Assembly: GCF_030704535.1 (NCBI RefSeq)
Contig: NC_081819.1
Span: 19,936,001 to 20,000,000, forward strand
Direction of reading: 5' to 3'
DNA: 64,000 nucleotides
DNA from: Vitis vinifera
Taxonomy: Eukaryota > Streptophyta > Magnoliopsida > Vitales > Vitaceae
The notes beneath the pieces were generated by a model that made no database searches, was not told the origin of the DNA, and was given only the letters and a program-made list of their open reading frames with translations. Position numbers and translations under genes: made by a program. This document shows, piece by piece, positions 19,504 to 32,499 of this stretch (position 1 is its first letter; each line of letters opens with the position of its first letter).

Positions 19504-22500
19504 AAAAAAGATTCAAGTGGTGGGCCAGTATGGATTTAACATTACAAAGTAAATCCATCAAGAAAACGAGGTAAAGGGAGATGTATGATAAAATCCCATG
19601 TTTTATTACTATTGTTTAAAATATATATCCTAAGGTCAGCCTCTTAAACCAATTCAAGATTCCAAGCAATTGGACAAGAAATTCTACTACTTGCCTAACC
19701 TGTGATTTTAGTTGAGAAAATGAAATTTCTTTTTAATAGGATTTTAACACTAACTTACCATATGTAGTTGGTTGTGCAGATGGTACCTCAGTCATTGCAA
19801 CCTTTTACAATTAACCATAATTAATATGTAAGTTATTTATGATAAAAGAGAAAGTCAGAGCCTCTTTTCCTCTCTGATTTAGGAATAATTTTTTTGTATT
19901 TAAAGAAACCTCTTTTTAATAATGATGTTATGCTTGATGTTTAATTTTATGACATTATATAGGATCTATTAATGTCTCCCTTCTCATTATGATTATTTGA
20001 GACTTTTTATTGATGATTACTTGGGTTGTTTTTACCAAGATAATGATATTATTTTAGAAATCTCATGATGTTATATGATTGATTGATTGATTATATATGT
20101 ATATCTCTTGCCTCGTATCTTTATCTTGTCAATTACTACTTGTTCTCTATGTTATTTATATTAATTATATTATTTTTTACTACTTTTAATATACTATTTA
20201 AAGTTCTTAAATTTGCATACATATTTTCTAAAATCAAAAGCAACATATATTAAGGGAGAGCATTTTAATAATTTTAGTTTTGTCATTATTAAAAATGAGA
20301 AATTATTTGACATAGGTTTTATTAATCTTAGTTTTGATCAAAATAAGGTATAAAAATAATGATTTTTATTTTTTAAAGTGTGATCTGATAAGAAGATTTT
20401 CAAAGAGACAATTACGAAGATATATTAAACCCAGAAGAAATCAAAAAGAAGAAAAAAGAAAACTTAAACGAGAAGATTCATTAAGTTTAATATTTTTTGT
20501 AGGATCTTTTTATAAGATTGTTAGTATACTACAATCATAATGTGTTGCATTTTTTATTTATGCATCTAATTTTTTTTAAGTTCATCTAAGTACTAAATTG
20601 GTTTTAATTTCTTTATAAATTAGAACAAAATTTGGTTTGAGGAAAACCATAAGTTTTAATTTTGTTAAAACCATTTTAAAAAGATTTCAAAGATTGATTA
20701 AGGAATTAATAATCATTATTCCCTTTTCATAATTTGGTTTGAAACTTGCAAAAATTTCATAATGTGTAAAGTATTATTCAATCAACCGATCGAGCTCTTG
20801 TATTAAGACAAAATGTAAAAAAAAATTGCATTTTATCTTAATACAACTCAGTCTTATTTTCTTTGTATCCATTTGAACCAAATTTATAACCTAAGATTTT
20901 ATTCTTATTTACTCGTAAACTTTACAAGGATTGCCAAGCATGGGAGATCAAGAATGGGGTATCTATTAAGAGGATCTCTTGAAATCATAATTTTGGAGAT
21001 AATTTGGAGAGTTTAACTTTAAAAGTCCTATAGTTATAAAGAATCCTTTAAAAACATAATTTAAGAGTAGAGTTTGAAGGTTTAGGCCGAGAGTCTTAGT
21101 AGTGAAACTCTACTTTTAATGTGATTAAAGTTCGAGGAAAGTAGGTATAAGTCAAGTTGCACCGAACTATTATAAAAATATTGTATTTGCATATTATCTT
21201 CCTTGATTTTCTATTTATTTCATAAGCAATTACTCTTTTATAGATTTAGTTGTCATCATAACTTGCATTTTTAATTGTTTAAATTTTTAAAAAGTGACAA
21301 TCATTCAATTCACCCTCTCTTCCTTGGGTAATTACCTTAAGTTTATTAGCACATCATCCTAATATAATTAATTACAAACCAAATCAAAATGAGACAAAAT
21401 ACTATGTCCATAATTTATTATTAAATTTGTGTATATAATAAAAAAAAATTATATATAAAAAAAACTAAACTATATTTTCAATTTCATTTTAAATAAAATA
21501 TTAAATTAGTATTATTCATTTTGGGAAAAAAAATCAATTATGTTATATATATTACAATATTAATAAAATTCTAATTTGAATGAAAATAACAAACCAATGA
21601 TAGATTGGACACCTCAATTGCATAGGTGTTGTAATTTGATTGGTTCTTATAAGGACAAACTCCCACTTTTTATTTTTCCAAAAAAAAATATTTAATTCCT
21701 CAATTTTTATAAATAATTATTTTCTTTTAAGTACATCAATTTCCAAACTTTTGGGGGAATTAATTAAAAAGATGTTGATTAGAGTTCATAATTCATGATT
21801 TTTATTTCATCATCTTTAGGTTTTAAAATATTCATAAAAGACAAAGGAATTTCATTTCAACAAAAAAAAAAAATTTATATCCAATCTACATGATCCAAAT
21901 TAGGTCACGTTTCACTTGCGTTAGCCAACCTTGATATATTTTTAATGCAAAAATAAAATAATATTTTTGAAAAGATCAAATAAGAGTATTAAAATTATTA
22001 AAATATTTTGTAAATTGTAATATTCCTTCTAGATTTGCAAAAAAAAATTAAGATCAAATGTGAATGTTAAAATTATTAAAGTATTTGGTAATATTCTTCC
22101 TTAGATTTGCATAAATATTCTTGTGCATGCATGGTATATTAATTTAAATTAAAAGAAGTTTGCACTAACTAATCGGATATTAAACGTGTCTCCATTAAAA
22201 TAAAACAAAAAATAATGGGTTCTAGTACATGGGTATAAAAATGTCTTATTATTATTATTTGATAAGAAAATATATAGTCAAATATATACCAAAAAATTGG
22301 GAAAAAAAAACTATAATGTTGCATTTGAAAATTGGGAAATATAAATTTATGAAACTAAATGAAAATAATTAAAAAAAAAATTGTCTATTCTCAATAGAAA
22401 TGACAATGGGATGGGTTTGAGACAGGTTACCCGTATTTCGACTTGTCTCATTTATACAAATAATTTTCTTCCCCATCCTAATAAAACAATTAAATGGGGT

Positions 22501-23274
22501 AGGGCAAGTATGAGAATCTTTTTTTTTTCTTTCTAATTTTAATTATTTTAATATATTAAAAATAAATATATTTTATAATTAATAAAATATTGTAATTTTA
22601 TAAATTATTTTATTAAAAATAATCATTTTATATGTGTTAAAAATTGAAAAATAAAAAATTAAATTAAATTCAATTATTTTAAAAAAATAATCATAAATAT
22701 GACTTGAATCTGCTTGGGTTTAAAAAAAGTATCATAAACCTATCTCTAACCCATTTATTTTAAATCTAAATAATTCCACTTAGAGATAAAATAGAACGAG
22801 TATCCAAACAAATTTGTCCTATTGTCATCATGACAACAGTTGGATGGTTTGATAAAATAGGTTTTTTTTTTAAAGATATTATCATTTCTGTGTTTAGAAA
22901 TGGGAAATATTTTTAGAAAAATCATTTTTAGTCACATCAAATCATCACAAGTCTTGACAATAAATAAATAATAATACTATTTTTATCGTTATTAAAAAAA
23001 AATTATTATTATTATTGCAAATTTTTCTAAAGGCAAGTTGATATTCATGACCCCCAATTAAGATGACTTATAAGGTTTACCATTGTCTCCTTCTTTGGAT
23101 AGTATTGGTGTCTTAAATATTTTTAATATAATAAAAGTTATTAAATGAAATACAACAAAGAGTGAACCTCAATACTTTTATTTATATGTTATTAACTTCA
23201 CATTCAATATCATTTAAACTCCTTAGTTTTATAATCTTATTTTGAGAAGAAAATAATTAACTTCTCTTTTCTAA
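19504..23274. other. AT-rich intergenic region
   Basis: No coding signal. One MITE-like structure at 22399-22828. Otherwise long A/T-rich sequence with short simple repeats. Confidence 0.5.
22399..22828. mobile_element. Candidate TIR element, about 430 bp
   Basis: Left ATGACAATGGGATGGGTTTG and right, reverse complement, ATGACAATAGGACAAATTTG. The inside is extremely AT-rich. Similar ends recur in many plant genomes. No clear target duplication is visible. Confidence 0.4.
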
Positions 23275-23551
23275 GGTGGTGTTTGTTTTTTTATTTAATT
23301 CTAAATAGAACCTTAATACTTAATAGTATTAAATATTAGGTTGTTTGTTTTTGTAGTATTTTATTTCTATTAAGTATTAAAAAGTAAAAAAAACCATTGT
23401 GTTATTTTTTCTATTTAGAAAAAGCCACATATTTTGGCTTTTTCTATTTAGTAAAAAGTTTATAATAAGTCATGAAAAAGTAAAAAAACAAACAACCTAA
23501 ATTCTAAAACTAAATGGTTTTCAGCAAAAAGCCAAAAAAACAAACACCACC
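23275..23551. mobile_element. MITE, GGTGGTGTTTG family, copy A (277 bp)
   Basis: Ends GGTGGTGTTTGTTTTTT and, in reverse complement, GGTGGTGTTTGTTTTTTT, flanked by TAA at 23272-23274 and 23552-23554. The inside is about 85 percent similar by eye to copy B at 30600-30877. Non-coding. The 3-bp T-W-A target points to the PIF/Harbinger group. Confidence 0.82.
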
Positions 23552-24039
23552 TAAGTCTAGTTATCTAGAAGGTTGACATATCATTTATAAGCCTAGAACT
23601 CCAATGGGTAAGAAATTTCAACAAACACTTTCCCTTGTTTTCTTTAAACCATAGGCTTTCAAGCATTTTACCACTTTCAAAATAACAAAGAATATTTATG
23701 TATGGTTCAAAAACCAAAGCATCTCCATGAGAATGTTACATGTTTCTATAATCTAAACTGTTCAAAGCAAATCCAAAGCACATGCATGATAATCATGCAT
23801 GTTTCTATCTCTAATATCAATTCTAAGATCAAGATTTGACCATCTTATCTGAAAATCAATTAATGCTCAATGAGAGTTGACCAAACTTTTATGGCATCTG
23901 ACATCACACCCCACATGACTGTTTTAAAAATCATCATTTGGATGACTCATTTCCGGGTTTAAGAGCAACATTATTGCACCCCAACAAATGAATTTGTACC
24001 CATTTGTTATCAATCATATAAATATTGTTTGCTCTAAAT
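23552..24039. other. Intergenic, nothing recognised
   Basis: Moderately AT-rich sequence between the MITE and the tandem array. No open frame or structure worth naming. Confidence 0.4.
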
Positions 24040-25560
24040 CTAACTAATGGACCCTTTCAATTTTAAAACGTAGAAAATGTTTACGATGCTATATATGTAT
24101 GATATCTTTTTAATCATGTAGACATATTTTAAAGTCATAAAAATTTGTACGTAGACTTGGAGTGAACAATAATCATGTATGAAAGAGTTCATTATAATAT
24201 CACTCTACTCATTTTTGGACTAGATTGATCATCTTTAAGAACCTGTACAAGCATCTCTTATCAAAGTTAATGAACTTTTCTTAATCATATAAACATATTT
24301 TAAAGTTGTAAGGGCTCATTAGACTCAAAGCGGATAATATTTAAATGGTTGAAAAGGTTTATTACAACATCACTATATTCATTTTTAGACTAGGTTGATC
24401 ATCTTTAAGAACCTATAGAACCATCTCCCATCAAACAAACAAAAACTACAACTCCAAGACTAAAACATCTATAAGAGATGTTCAATATGGAAGTTAGAAT
24501 ATGATCATCTAAACTAATCAAAGCAATCTTCACTCTAGAATATGATATCATATGGTGGGTTGATAATGGATTTTATAATAGAAACAAATTTCCACAACAA
24601 CCCTTCATGCGATGAAGCATTGAGCAATGAATTCGAGTCCCTTTCCTAAACCCATCAAATCCCATCAACCCACAAGACCTTTTTCAAGTAGTGCATTTAT
24701 AACAATCCCTTCTTAATCATGTATATATATATATATATTGTTCTCTTTGGGCCTAATTGGCCTTTTCAGTTTTAAAAGGCGGATTTTTTTTTTGTTATTG
24801 TATATGTATGAACTTCTCTTAACTATATAAACATATTTTAAAGTCATAAAATCTATTGGATTTAAAGTGAACAATCTACATGATTGAAAAAGTTAGTTAC
24901 AACATCACGTTATTCATTTTTGGATCATGTTGATCATCTTTAAGAACTTATACAATCATCTCCTATCAAACAAACAAAAACTACAACTCCAAAAGTAAAA
25001 GCTCTATAAGATATGCTCAACGTGGGAAATAGAATAGGATTATTTAAACTAATCAAAGCAATCTTCACTTTAGAATATTATATCAGAGTGGATTGGTAAT
25101 GGATTTTATAGTATAAAAAAAAAAATCCATGGCAATCCCTCATGTGATGAGGTGCTAAGCAATGAATCCAAGTCTCTTTCCCAAACCCATCAAACCCCAT
25201 CAACCTACAAATCATTTTCTAATTAGTGCATTTGTAACTATCCGTTATCAATCATATAAAATTTGTTCACTTTAAATCTAATGGGCTCTTTCAATTTCAA
25301 AGGCGGGGAAATTGTCTACTACTATATATATGAGTTCCTTTCAATCATGTAAACAAGTTTTAATATCATAAGGATCCATTGGACTCACGGTGGACAATAT
25401 CTACATAGTTGAAAGAGTTCGTTACCACATTACTCTATTCAGTTTTGGGCTAGCTTAATCATCTTCAAGAGCCTATACAACCATCTCCCATCAAACCAAC
25501 AGAAAGTACAACTCCAAGGCCCAAATGCTTAGAGATGTTCAATATGGGAGCTAGCTAGCT
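24040..25560 (+). repeat. Tandem array of about 530-bp units (about three copies, one with an internal 170-bp duplication)
   Basis: The phrase TTGATCATCTTTAAGAAC or a variant occurs at 24225, 24395, 24930 and 25455, that is at spacings of 170, 535 and 525 bp. Each unit carries, in order, ACATATTTTAAAGTCATAA, a block on gaps to GTGAACAATAT, TCACTCTATTC-like, CCATCTCCCATCAAAC, ACTACAACTCCAAG, AATCAAAGCAATCTTCACT and AAACCCATCAAATCCCATCA. The 5' part resembles, from memory, a widespread plant repeat that reads GGACAATATCT just before a TTACAAATGGTATCAGAGC-type end, though the latter is absent here. Non-coding. Confidence 0.75.
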
Positions 25561-26386
25561 CAAAAGAAAGGTTGTCAGTAATGGATGATCACCAAAAGAT
25601 CAATGCGATGCTCCTAATGTGGGAGGTACAAAGAAAGGTGTTTGCCCTCATGAGCAACCAAACCCTTCCCTCAGCTCTTACAGCATATTGGTTATCGTCC
25701 TTTCTTGGCTTACCCATGCAGGGAAAATCATTAAGATTCTAGGTTTAATTTGTATAAGTAATGCCAGGCAAGGGTTAAGCTAAAGAAGAAGAGAAGTACA
25801 CAACATTTGGCATTCTGGGTTTTGGAAAAGTAGCAATCTGCCCCTCAAAATTCTGTCTGAATCCATCTCATGTCCCGGCTTATCCACCTCCTTCACTGCT
25901 ATTTTCGGGTGCCTGCTTGGCCTATCATATCCATCTTATAGACTTAATTAAATGTTGTTGATGCATCTGAAACATTCAGCCTGTGTGGCAAAAGGCACAA
26001 CAGAAACCAACTACACATCTCCCTGCAGCCCTTGGCCTGAAGCCAGAAGTAATTAGTTGAGGGAGGAGGATTTATGACCGAGAGCAGAGGATTACAATGG
26101 ATTTGACTAATTGTGAGCAATATAGGTAATGTTTGATGCTCAAAGGTACTGAGAAAGAAAAAAATAATATTAAAGAAAATTATTTTCTCATCATTAAAAA
26201 TATAAAACATCAAATATGATTAAAATTAGTTAAAAAAAAATTATATAATTTCAAATTATTTAATTTTTATATGGAAGAGTTAAAATAAGTAAAATGATTT
26301 TAAAGTAAAATATAAAAATAATTTATCAAATTTGAATGTATCTTTTATTTTTCTTCAATTTCTCTTTCTTTTTATTTTCATTTAGG
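25561..26386. other. Less AT-rich intergenic segment, no gene recognised
   Basis: 25561-26120 has gene-like base composition but only short frames, for instance minus 26213-25944. No family is recognised and no splice model is apparent. 26120-26386 returns to AT-rich. Confidence 0.35.
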
Positions 26387-26705
26387 CTATGTTTAGTTCT
26401 TGAAAATTTTAAGAAAAAATATAAGGAAAAAAAATTATGAAGAAAAGTATAAAAAAAAAAAAGGTAAAGAAAAATAAAAAACAGATTTAAAATCACTAAA
26501 TTATTTTTATATGTTATTTCAAACTCATTTAATTTATTTTAACTTTTTATTATAAAGTTTAAATAATTTTAAAATACATAAATTTTTAATGAATCTCAAT
26601 TACATTTCATTTTTATTAATATTTTTCACAATATAATAAAAAATGAGAAAAACATTTTCCTTAAAAAAAAATTTCTTAGTACTTTTGAGAAGCCAAACAT
26701 AACTT
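26387..26705. mobile_element. Candidate MITE with TATGTTTRG termini
   Basis: Left GCTATGTTTAGTTCTTGAAA and right, reverse complement, GTTATGTTTGGCTTCTCAAA, about 320 bp apart with AT-rich interior. Target duplication unclear. Confidence 0.4.
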
Positions 26706-26974
26706 TATATTTTCCTTCATTTACATTTTTCCTGGAATTTTCTAAAACCAAACATATCTTCACGGTTTTAATTCCCCTCATTCAACATCCTTACCCATAA
26801 AAATTTTTCCGTTTCTTTATGATCTTCTTAATTCTCTCCCTATGATCCTTGTGTGTATCGTATGACGCCTACATTATATTCACTTGGGTACTACAATTTG
26901 AAATCTTTGCAGTTAGGGGCTCGACATCATCAAGATGATCTCGCACAGCCACAACACCAGGCATAGCACAGCAA

Positions 26975-27640
26975 GCAGTGCCCTCCTCTCGTATGCCATT
27001 GACTAATGACTATGCTGATTTTTGACAAAAGAAAGGTTCCCGAGACTGAACTGTTTGGAGACTTATTCAATTAGAACAAGGACTTGGCCAATTGCACCGA
27101 GCCCCGTTTTTTCTGCTCATAACAGAAGACCCCAATTCAAGCACTTGATCCGTGGACAAAATTTTCAATTCCATGGATTTGAGCTTCTTCAGCTCTTTCA
27201 CAGTTGTAAAACATCAACTCCTGAACACTTGTGAACCGCATCAGAGAACCAGAACCAAAGGCTTTGTCTACAACAACAGTACTGGCAGAAAAGCATCCAT
27301 GTTCACCATATCACCAAGAACCACTCGGCCATAGTGACATCTCCATATCCGTCCGTCAGCCCATCTATGTCTGGCTTCTCACTGGTCAGTCCTTGAATTC
27401 TCTTCATTGCCTTCTTTCTCATCTAAATCCCGGCTCTAGACTCGATCATATCAATAGCTCAGTTGTTTGGTGACCTGGCAAATGGGCATCTCCCAAAGCT
27501 GAGAATCTTCCTACTGTCATCAGGTTTGCCAAAATATTAGCGTCAGCCCATCACTCAACAGGGCTTTGCAGCCCCTCCTGAAGACTTGCTTGGTTGAGAT
27601 TGGCCTTCAGGAATGGCAAGACAAGAAGATGTTGAAGAGT
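26975..27640 (-). pseudogene. Decayed paralogue of the N-terminal half of the MYC-type bHLH gene
   Basis: The minus strand aligns along its length with bHLH codons from the N-terminus to about residue 260 of the gene at 14165-15658. One readable block is RKKAMKRIQGLTSEKPDIDG then LTDGYGDVTMAEWFLVIW and a stop, against [20 protein letters not shown] and [16 protein letters not shown] in the intact gene. Another is FYNCERAEEAQIHGIE. Frameshifts and in-frame stops are frequent, and the bHLH and ACT regions are missing. The copy has the same orientation as the intact gene and lies about 11 kb away, so it is most simply an old tandem duplicate that lost its 3' half. Identity of roughly 65-75 percent is a visual estimate. 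Confidence 0.88.
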
Positions 27641-28394
27641 GAGCTCCGACAATTTCCAGCATCCCCACCACCTCTAAAACTATAAGAACCGCTACTATCC
27701 ACCACCATCTGCAGTTTCAGTCACCAGCATAGCCATCCTCACCATTGTGAAAACTAACCCTTCTCCAGCATCTTTGATGTCAGCACCCGCATGTCCCCAG
27801 AAAAGACATTGCACCCCCACCTTCACTGCAGAAACTTTCATCTCATTGGCACCTGCAAGCACCGTGAAAAGGAAGACAATATTTGGCGTTCTGAATTCTC
27901 AATAAGCAAAGCTGGGAAATGATCTAAACAAATAGAAAACAACAAACCACGTTCAGGGTTATTGAGAAGAAACAATTTTTTCTTTTTAACATGTGAAGTT
28001 TTTTATATCCACTAGGGTCCTCAAAAGTAAATCAACATCCATGCATTCAAGCCTGCATGTTCACATCAATCCTTGAAGGGTACTATAATCCATGTAAAAA
28101 CCCCAACATTATTATTAAGATGACTGGTAAAAAGTTAAATGTAACAAACAGGCAGGGAGCAGCTTGCGCCTCAGAAATTAACATCATCTAGATGAAGCTT
28201 TAGTTAGTCCCTTCAAACATCTTACAAACTTCCAAGTGTTTTCTCATAAGAGAATCAACCAAACAACACTGTCTTCTACACTATAACATGGTTTACGCCA
28301 GGCATTAATGACCTCAACAACCAAATAATGGTACACGCCTGAACCTAATCTGAATCTATATCATGCCAAGCTTATCCATCTTTTTCATTAGTAT
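27641..28394. other. Between the MYC pseudogene and the RopGAP stop codon
   Basis: 27641-27900 is of near-genic composition but gives no recognisable protein. 28100-28394 probably includes the RopGAP 3' UTR on the minus strand. Confidence 0.4.
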
Positions 28395-31300
28395 TTACAA
28401 TCCCAGGGGCTCCACAGTCTTCTTAACTGGCTTACTCAAATGAAATATTGGGTGCCTGCATAGTTTCCTCACTCCTTTTCTCAAACTTAGCCTATCCAAT
28501 ATCCCCTCAACTTCCCCATTCTCATATTCACCCGTACATCTATTTTTCAAAGTGCCCGCTTCACCTACAACAGGTGAGCTGGAACCTGAAATGGACTGGT
28601 ATTCCTCCTCTGCTTCACTCTTCTGCTGTGAACTCCAAAATTTCTCCTCAATGTCAGATTCCAGTCTATCTAAAGCATCGGGCTTCAAGAAATCGCTAAT
28701 GGTATGTTCTTCAGGGGCACAACCATCCTGAGTTTGTTCACAGGATATATTCCTGTTTGAGTTTGATGAATGAGGGTCATCCTTGCTGCTGGGAGAATCT
28801 GTGCATGAAGAGAGCAACCTAGACTTGGCAGCTGATTCTTCTCTTTCTTGAAGGGTCTTCATAATCAGTGTCTTAAGGAAGTTCATAACTTGCACCGCAT
28901 GAATCAAGGCAGTCAAAGGATCGGCCATCTGTATCAAACAAAATAAACAATCATTTACTTACACTGTAGCCAAATTGTCTTGAAAGAAGGAAAATTTCAC
29001 AATAGCCATTTTAACTACACATGCCAATTTCTGACTAAAGTAAATCTAAATATCAATATGTTCCTCCTATGGGGAACCTACGCAAAATGGATGGAATAGA
29101 TTATCTCAAGCTCCTACACTCCATTCAACCAAAATTCATCATCACTTTTCTTGATTTTTAGTCATTCATACATGCATTCGAAAGTCAGCTAGTGAGGCTA
29201 GCACATTGGATACCAACTGTAGATACCCCATATGTAGCAGAACCTTAAAACAAAACGACAGAACAAGATATGTTAAGCAACCTGAGTCATGTTAGGTGCA
29301 AAAACCATTGCAATGTTGCGTGCATTCATCTTGTTGTGATGTTCATGCTGCACTACATCTGTCATCAAATTGATGGTCCAGTCAAGAAGTGCAGCCTCCG
29401 TTGGTGGAAGTAACTTTACAAGCTGAGTGCACTCATCTTCTGTGTTGCAGTGCATCACCTGTTCTGGTGTAAGGGAATCAAGCACCCCTGTTGGAAGTTC
29501 TCTAAGCCATGCCTGCAGAATGTGAGGAAATTACAGTAATTAGTTAAGAGGTGCAAAATAGAGATTTACTAATTGTCTAAAAAATTCCTAAACAAAGCTT
29601 CTAACACAAGATTCCTTACACAGCTGGAACAAATCACATGTGAGGGAGGTTGTTGGGATTGTTATACATGCATTTGCAGCATGCCTAAAATCATAAATTG
29701 TAAACTTCAATTGACAGGCCAATCTTTAGATTTCAATGGATCTCCCAAACATAAAAAATTTCTGCTTCTAGACATTAAAAAAAAAAGTTAAATATTTTGC
29801 CATGAGTTGTTTCTCCAAATGAGAATTCTTGACCAAATTATAAAACTACAGATGGAAGTTTATGGTAATTTAAATCTAAATAAGGAGAGGTTCACATAAT
29901 TTGACAAAGGGTAATTCAGAAAAATAAAAGAAAGAAACTGGAAATGCACCAATACAAGCAGCCTCAACCCCCAACCCTACTGACTGTAAACCCCCATTCT
30001 ACTTTCCCAAAGGAAGAAAGGTGTTAGGTGTCAGTCACTCCTATATTTCTTGGCTATTAATATGATCACAGAGCGTGTTCTTGCAAGCAGTGACTGGATC
30101 ATCAACTAAGACATAATCTTTATAATTTTTCATTTTTTCTGATAGGTAAGCTAACATATTATGTGTATTACCTTTATCAACCCTGCCAAACAATGAACAT
30201 CAATTCCACGAGGCAAGAGCCCCTTGTTTAGCTGATTCCGGACATACTCTTCTTGCCCATTCTCAGCATTTATTCGGAATATTCCTTCTGCCTTTGACCA
30301 AGACAAGAATGAAACAGAAACTCAAAAATTTTGGTAAAAGTAAGAAGCAGTAACTAAATTATTTGGAAACTAATTTAGCACACAAATAAAAGCATACCTG
30401 CAGACCTCCTTGCGAATACAAACGCTTTTGCAACATAAGAAGAATAGTTGGCACACTGTTGCCTCTTTGATCATACGAGCACTGCATTGACTGGGCAGAA
30501 ACTCCAAATACACTAGCACTGAACAATAGGAGAAACAATAATGTATCAGGACCGACAAATCAAATGTTAAGAAAATTTGAAATCATGAAAGAAGAATTAG
30601 GTGGTGTTTTTTTTTTTACTTAATTCTAAATTGAACCTTAATGCTTAATAGTGTTAAATATTATGTTGTTTGTTTTTGTAGTATTTTATTTATATTAAGT
30701 ATTAAAAAGTAAAAAAAACCAATATGTTATTTTTTCTATTTAGAAAAAAACTACATATTTTGATTTTTTCTATTTAGTAAAAAATTTATAATAAGTCATA
30801 AAAAAGTAGAAAAACAAACAACCTAAATTCTGAAAACAAATTGCGTTCAACAAAAAACCAAAAAAACAAACACCACCTTAGTTTTATTCCAATGGTGCAA
30901 TGAAAGATGAAAGTGACCATGAACCATCTGATAATTTCCAGAAAATTCACCATGAAAAATCAAGTGCATTGAGTGATTTGCTCACATAAAAAATAAAATA
31001 ACATATCATATCAAATGATTAAGTGAAAAGAACCATACATTCAATCTAATCTGCTTTCAAGTGCCATACTACAGTAGCATCCTATTAGTCAACAGCATAA
31101 TTTTTTATCAAATTTATTTCACTAATTGATTGATAAAAGCCCAAGTCACATACATCTATCGTGGGCCCATAAGCTCAAGCCTGATTAACTTCTTGTAGAA
31201 GCAGCCGGCCAAGCATCACTACAAGAGAGCGACAACAACAACAGTCTGCTATCACATGAGAATTAGTCAACCCCGGTCTACTTGGCTGCAATTCTCTGGT

Positions 31301-32499
31301 CACTCACAGGCATTCCACTGTAGCTGATTAGGAAATCAGAGTTCAAACTAGAGAAGAAGCAACCCGGGTCTGCCATGAAAGGGAAAGTCCTGAAACTTGT
31401 AAAATCCTGTCTTCCTAGGAGGAATGGAGCATTAATAAGCCTATCGGATTGGGAGAAGGGTCTCGAGGTTAGACTTGGAAAATCCTAAAATTTCTCAACC
31501 TTCCAGTGAGATTCACTAGCTAAGTTAAATTATTTGGAACAGTGTCAAATAAAGGAACAGTTTCAAAGTTAAAGCTTTAACCCCATTCTCCATGATGATA
31601 TAACCCCACAAACACGCACTTACCAAAAGGCCAAACTACAGAGATCCTCTCCTAAAAACATGAAGATCAGATTGTCCCCCATAAAAGATAAGACCCAATA
31701 AAGAAGGGACCTCCCCGTGTACTTTCCCCCTTGACTGGAAATGAAGGGAAAAACATCAAATTTACGGTACTCAAACTCCAAAATTTTCCCTCCCCTTTTC
31801 CCCTGAGTCTCAATTTTCTAAGCAGCGTCTCAAAGACATGAAATTTGTGAATTTGAAACCTCAGAATTTTCCCCCAATTTTCCCATCAACATCTCCAAGA
31901 TTACACAAAGAAAATGCATCTGATTCTGAAGATAATTAACCATATCACATACCCAACTGAGAAATCTCTAATTCAACCCATTCAGAGATCCAAAATCCCA
32001 TAACAAACCCCACAATCCCGAAAAAAAATATAAACAAAAATCACACACGCCCACAACAGCAAACAATCCAAGAACCAAACCTGGCACTAGGGACCCTCCT
32101 GGGCACCTCAGGCTCCAGCTCAACCGGCAAGCCAAGGAACCCATTGAACCGATCAAACGTCACATGCGACACATGTTGCACATTCGTCGGCCAACTGATA
32201 TCCACCGCCGACACATCCTCCCTCTCCACGCTACACGTCACCAGCGACTTCCTCAGCGCTGCCAGCAGAATCGGCAGTATCGGAAACTGATGGCCCTGAC
32301 TCTGTCCATTAGCTGAGCCGCTCTCCCTCGATCCGGCTCCGATAAACGGCGTCGAAATCGGATTACTCGCAAAAAAGTCGTCATCATCATCGTCAAACTC
32401 GTCCTCCCCACTCCCATAAAACCCCAAACTCGGCGGCGCCGTGTGAAACTCGCCCCCCCTCCCGAGTCCGCACGACCTGGATCGAAACAACCCAGCCAT
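28395..32499 (-). CDS. ROP GTPase-activating protein with CRIB and RhoGAP domains, five exons
   Basis: Model: complement(join(28395..28928, 29282..29512, 30172..30291, 30398..30518, 32081..32499)), 474 aa. All introns have GT-AG borders and frame is kept. The start at 32499 (MAGLFRSRSCG) matches the usual family N-terminus; an in-frame ATG lies eight codons earlier. Residues 34-43 are an acidic run. Residues 101-130 hold the CRIB motif (ISWPTNVQHVSHVTFDRFNG) for binding active ROP. The RhoGAP domain starts near 140, with the catalytic arginine finger at R186 (AEGIFRIN), and includes LDSLTPEQVMHCNTEDECTQ and NARNIAMVFAPNMTQ. The C-terminal tail is Ser/Glu-rich and less conserved. Such proteins stimulate GTP hydrolysis by ROP/RAC small GTPases at the plasma membrane, limiting ROP signalling in polar growth and stress responses. 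Intron 1 (30519-32080) carries a MITE. Confidence 0.95.
30600..30877. mobile_element. MITE, GGTGGTGTTTG family, copy B (278 bp) in RopGAP intron 1
   Basis: Ends GGTGGTGTTTTTTTTTTT and, reverse complement, GGTGGTGTTTGTTTTTTT, flanked by TTA at 30597-30599 and 30878-30880. Its left end lies 82 bp from the 3' splice site of intron 1 (exon 2 begins at 30518, reading leftward on the minus strand). Confidence 0.82.

Noticed and set aside
25944-26213. Minus-strand 89-codon frame
   Set aside because: Starts in an AT-rich tract giving a hydrophobic run by composition. No family features.
25799-27910. Similar words ACAATATTTGGCGTTCTG / ACAACATTTGGCATTCTG at about 27870 and 25800
   Set aside because: The match is about 40 bp with several differences. 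It may hint that the duplication containing the MYC pseudogene was larger, but it is too weak to claim.
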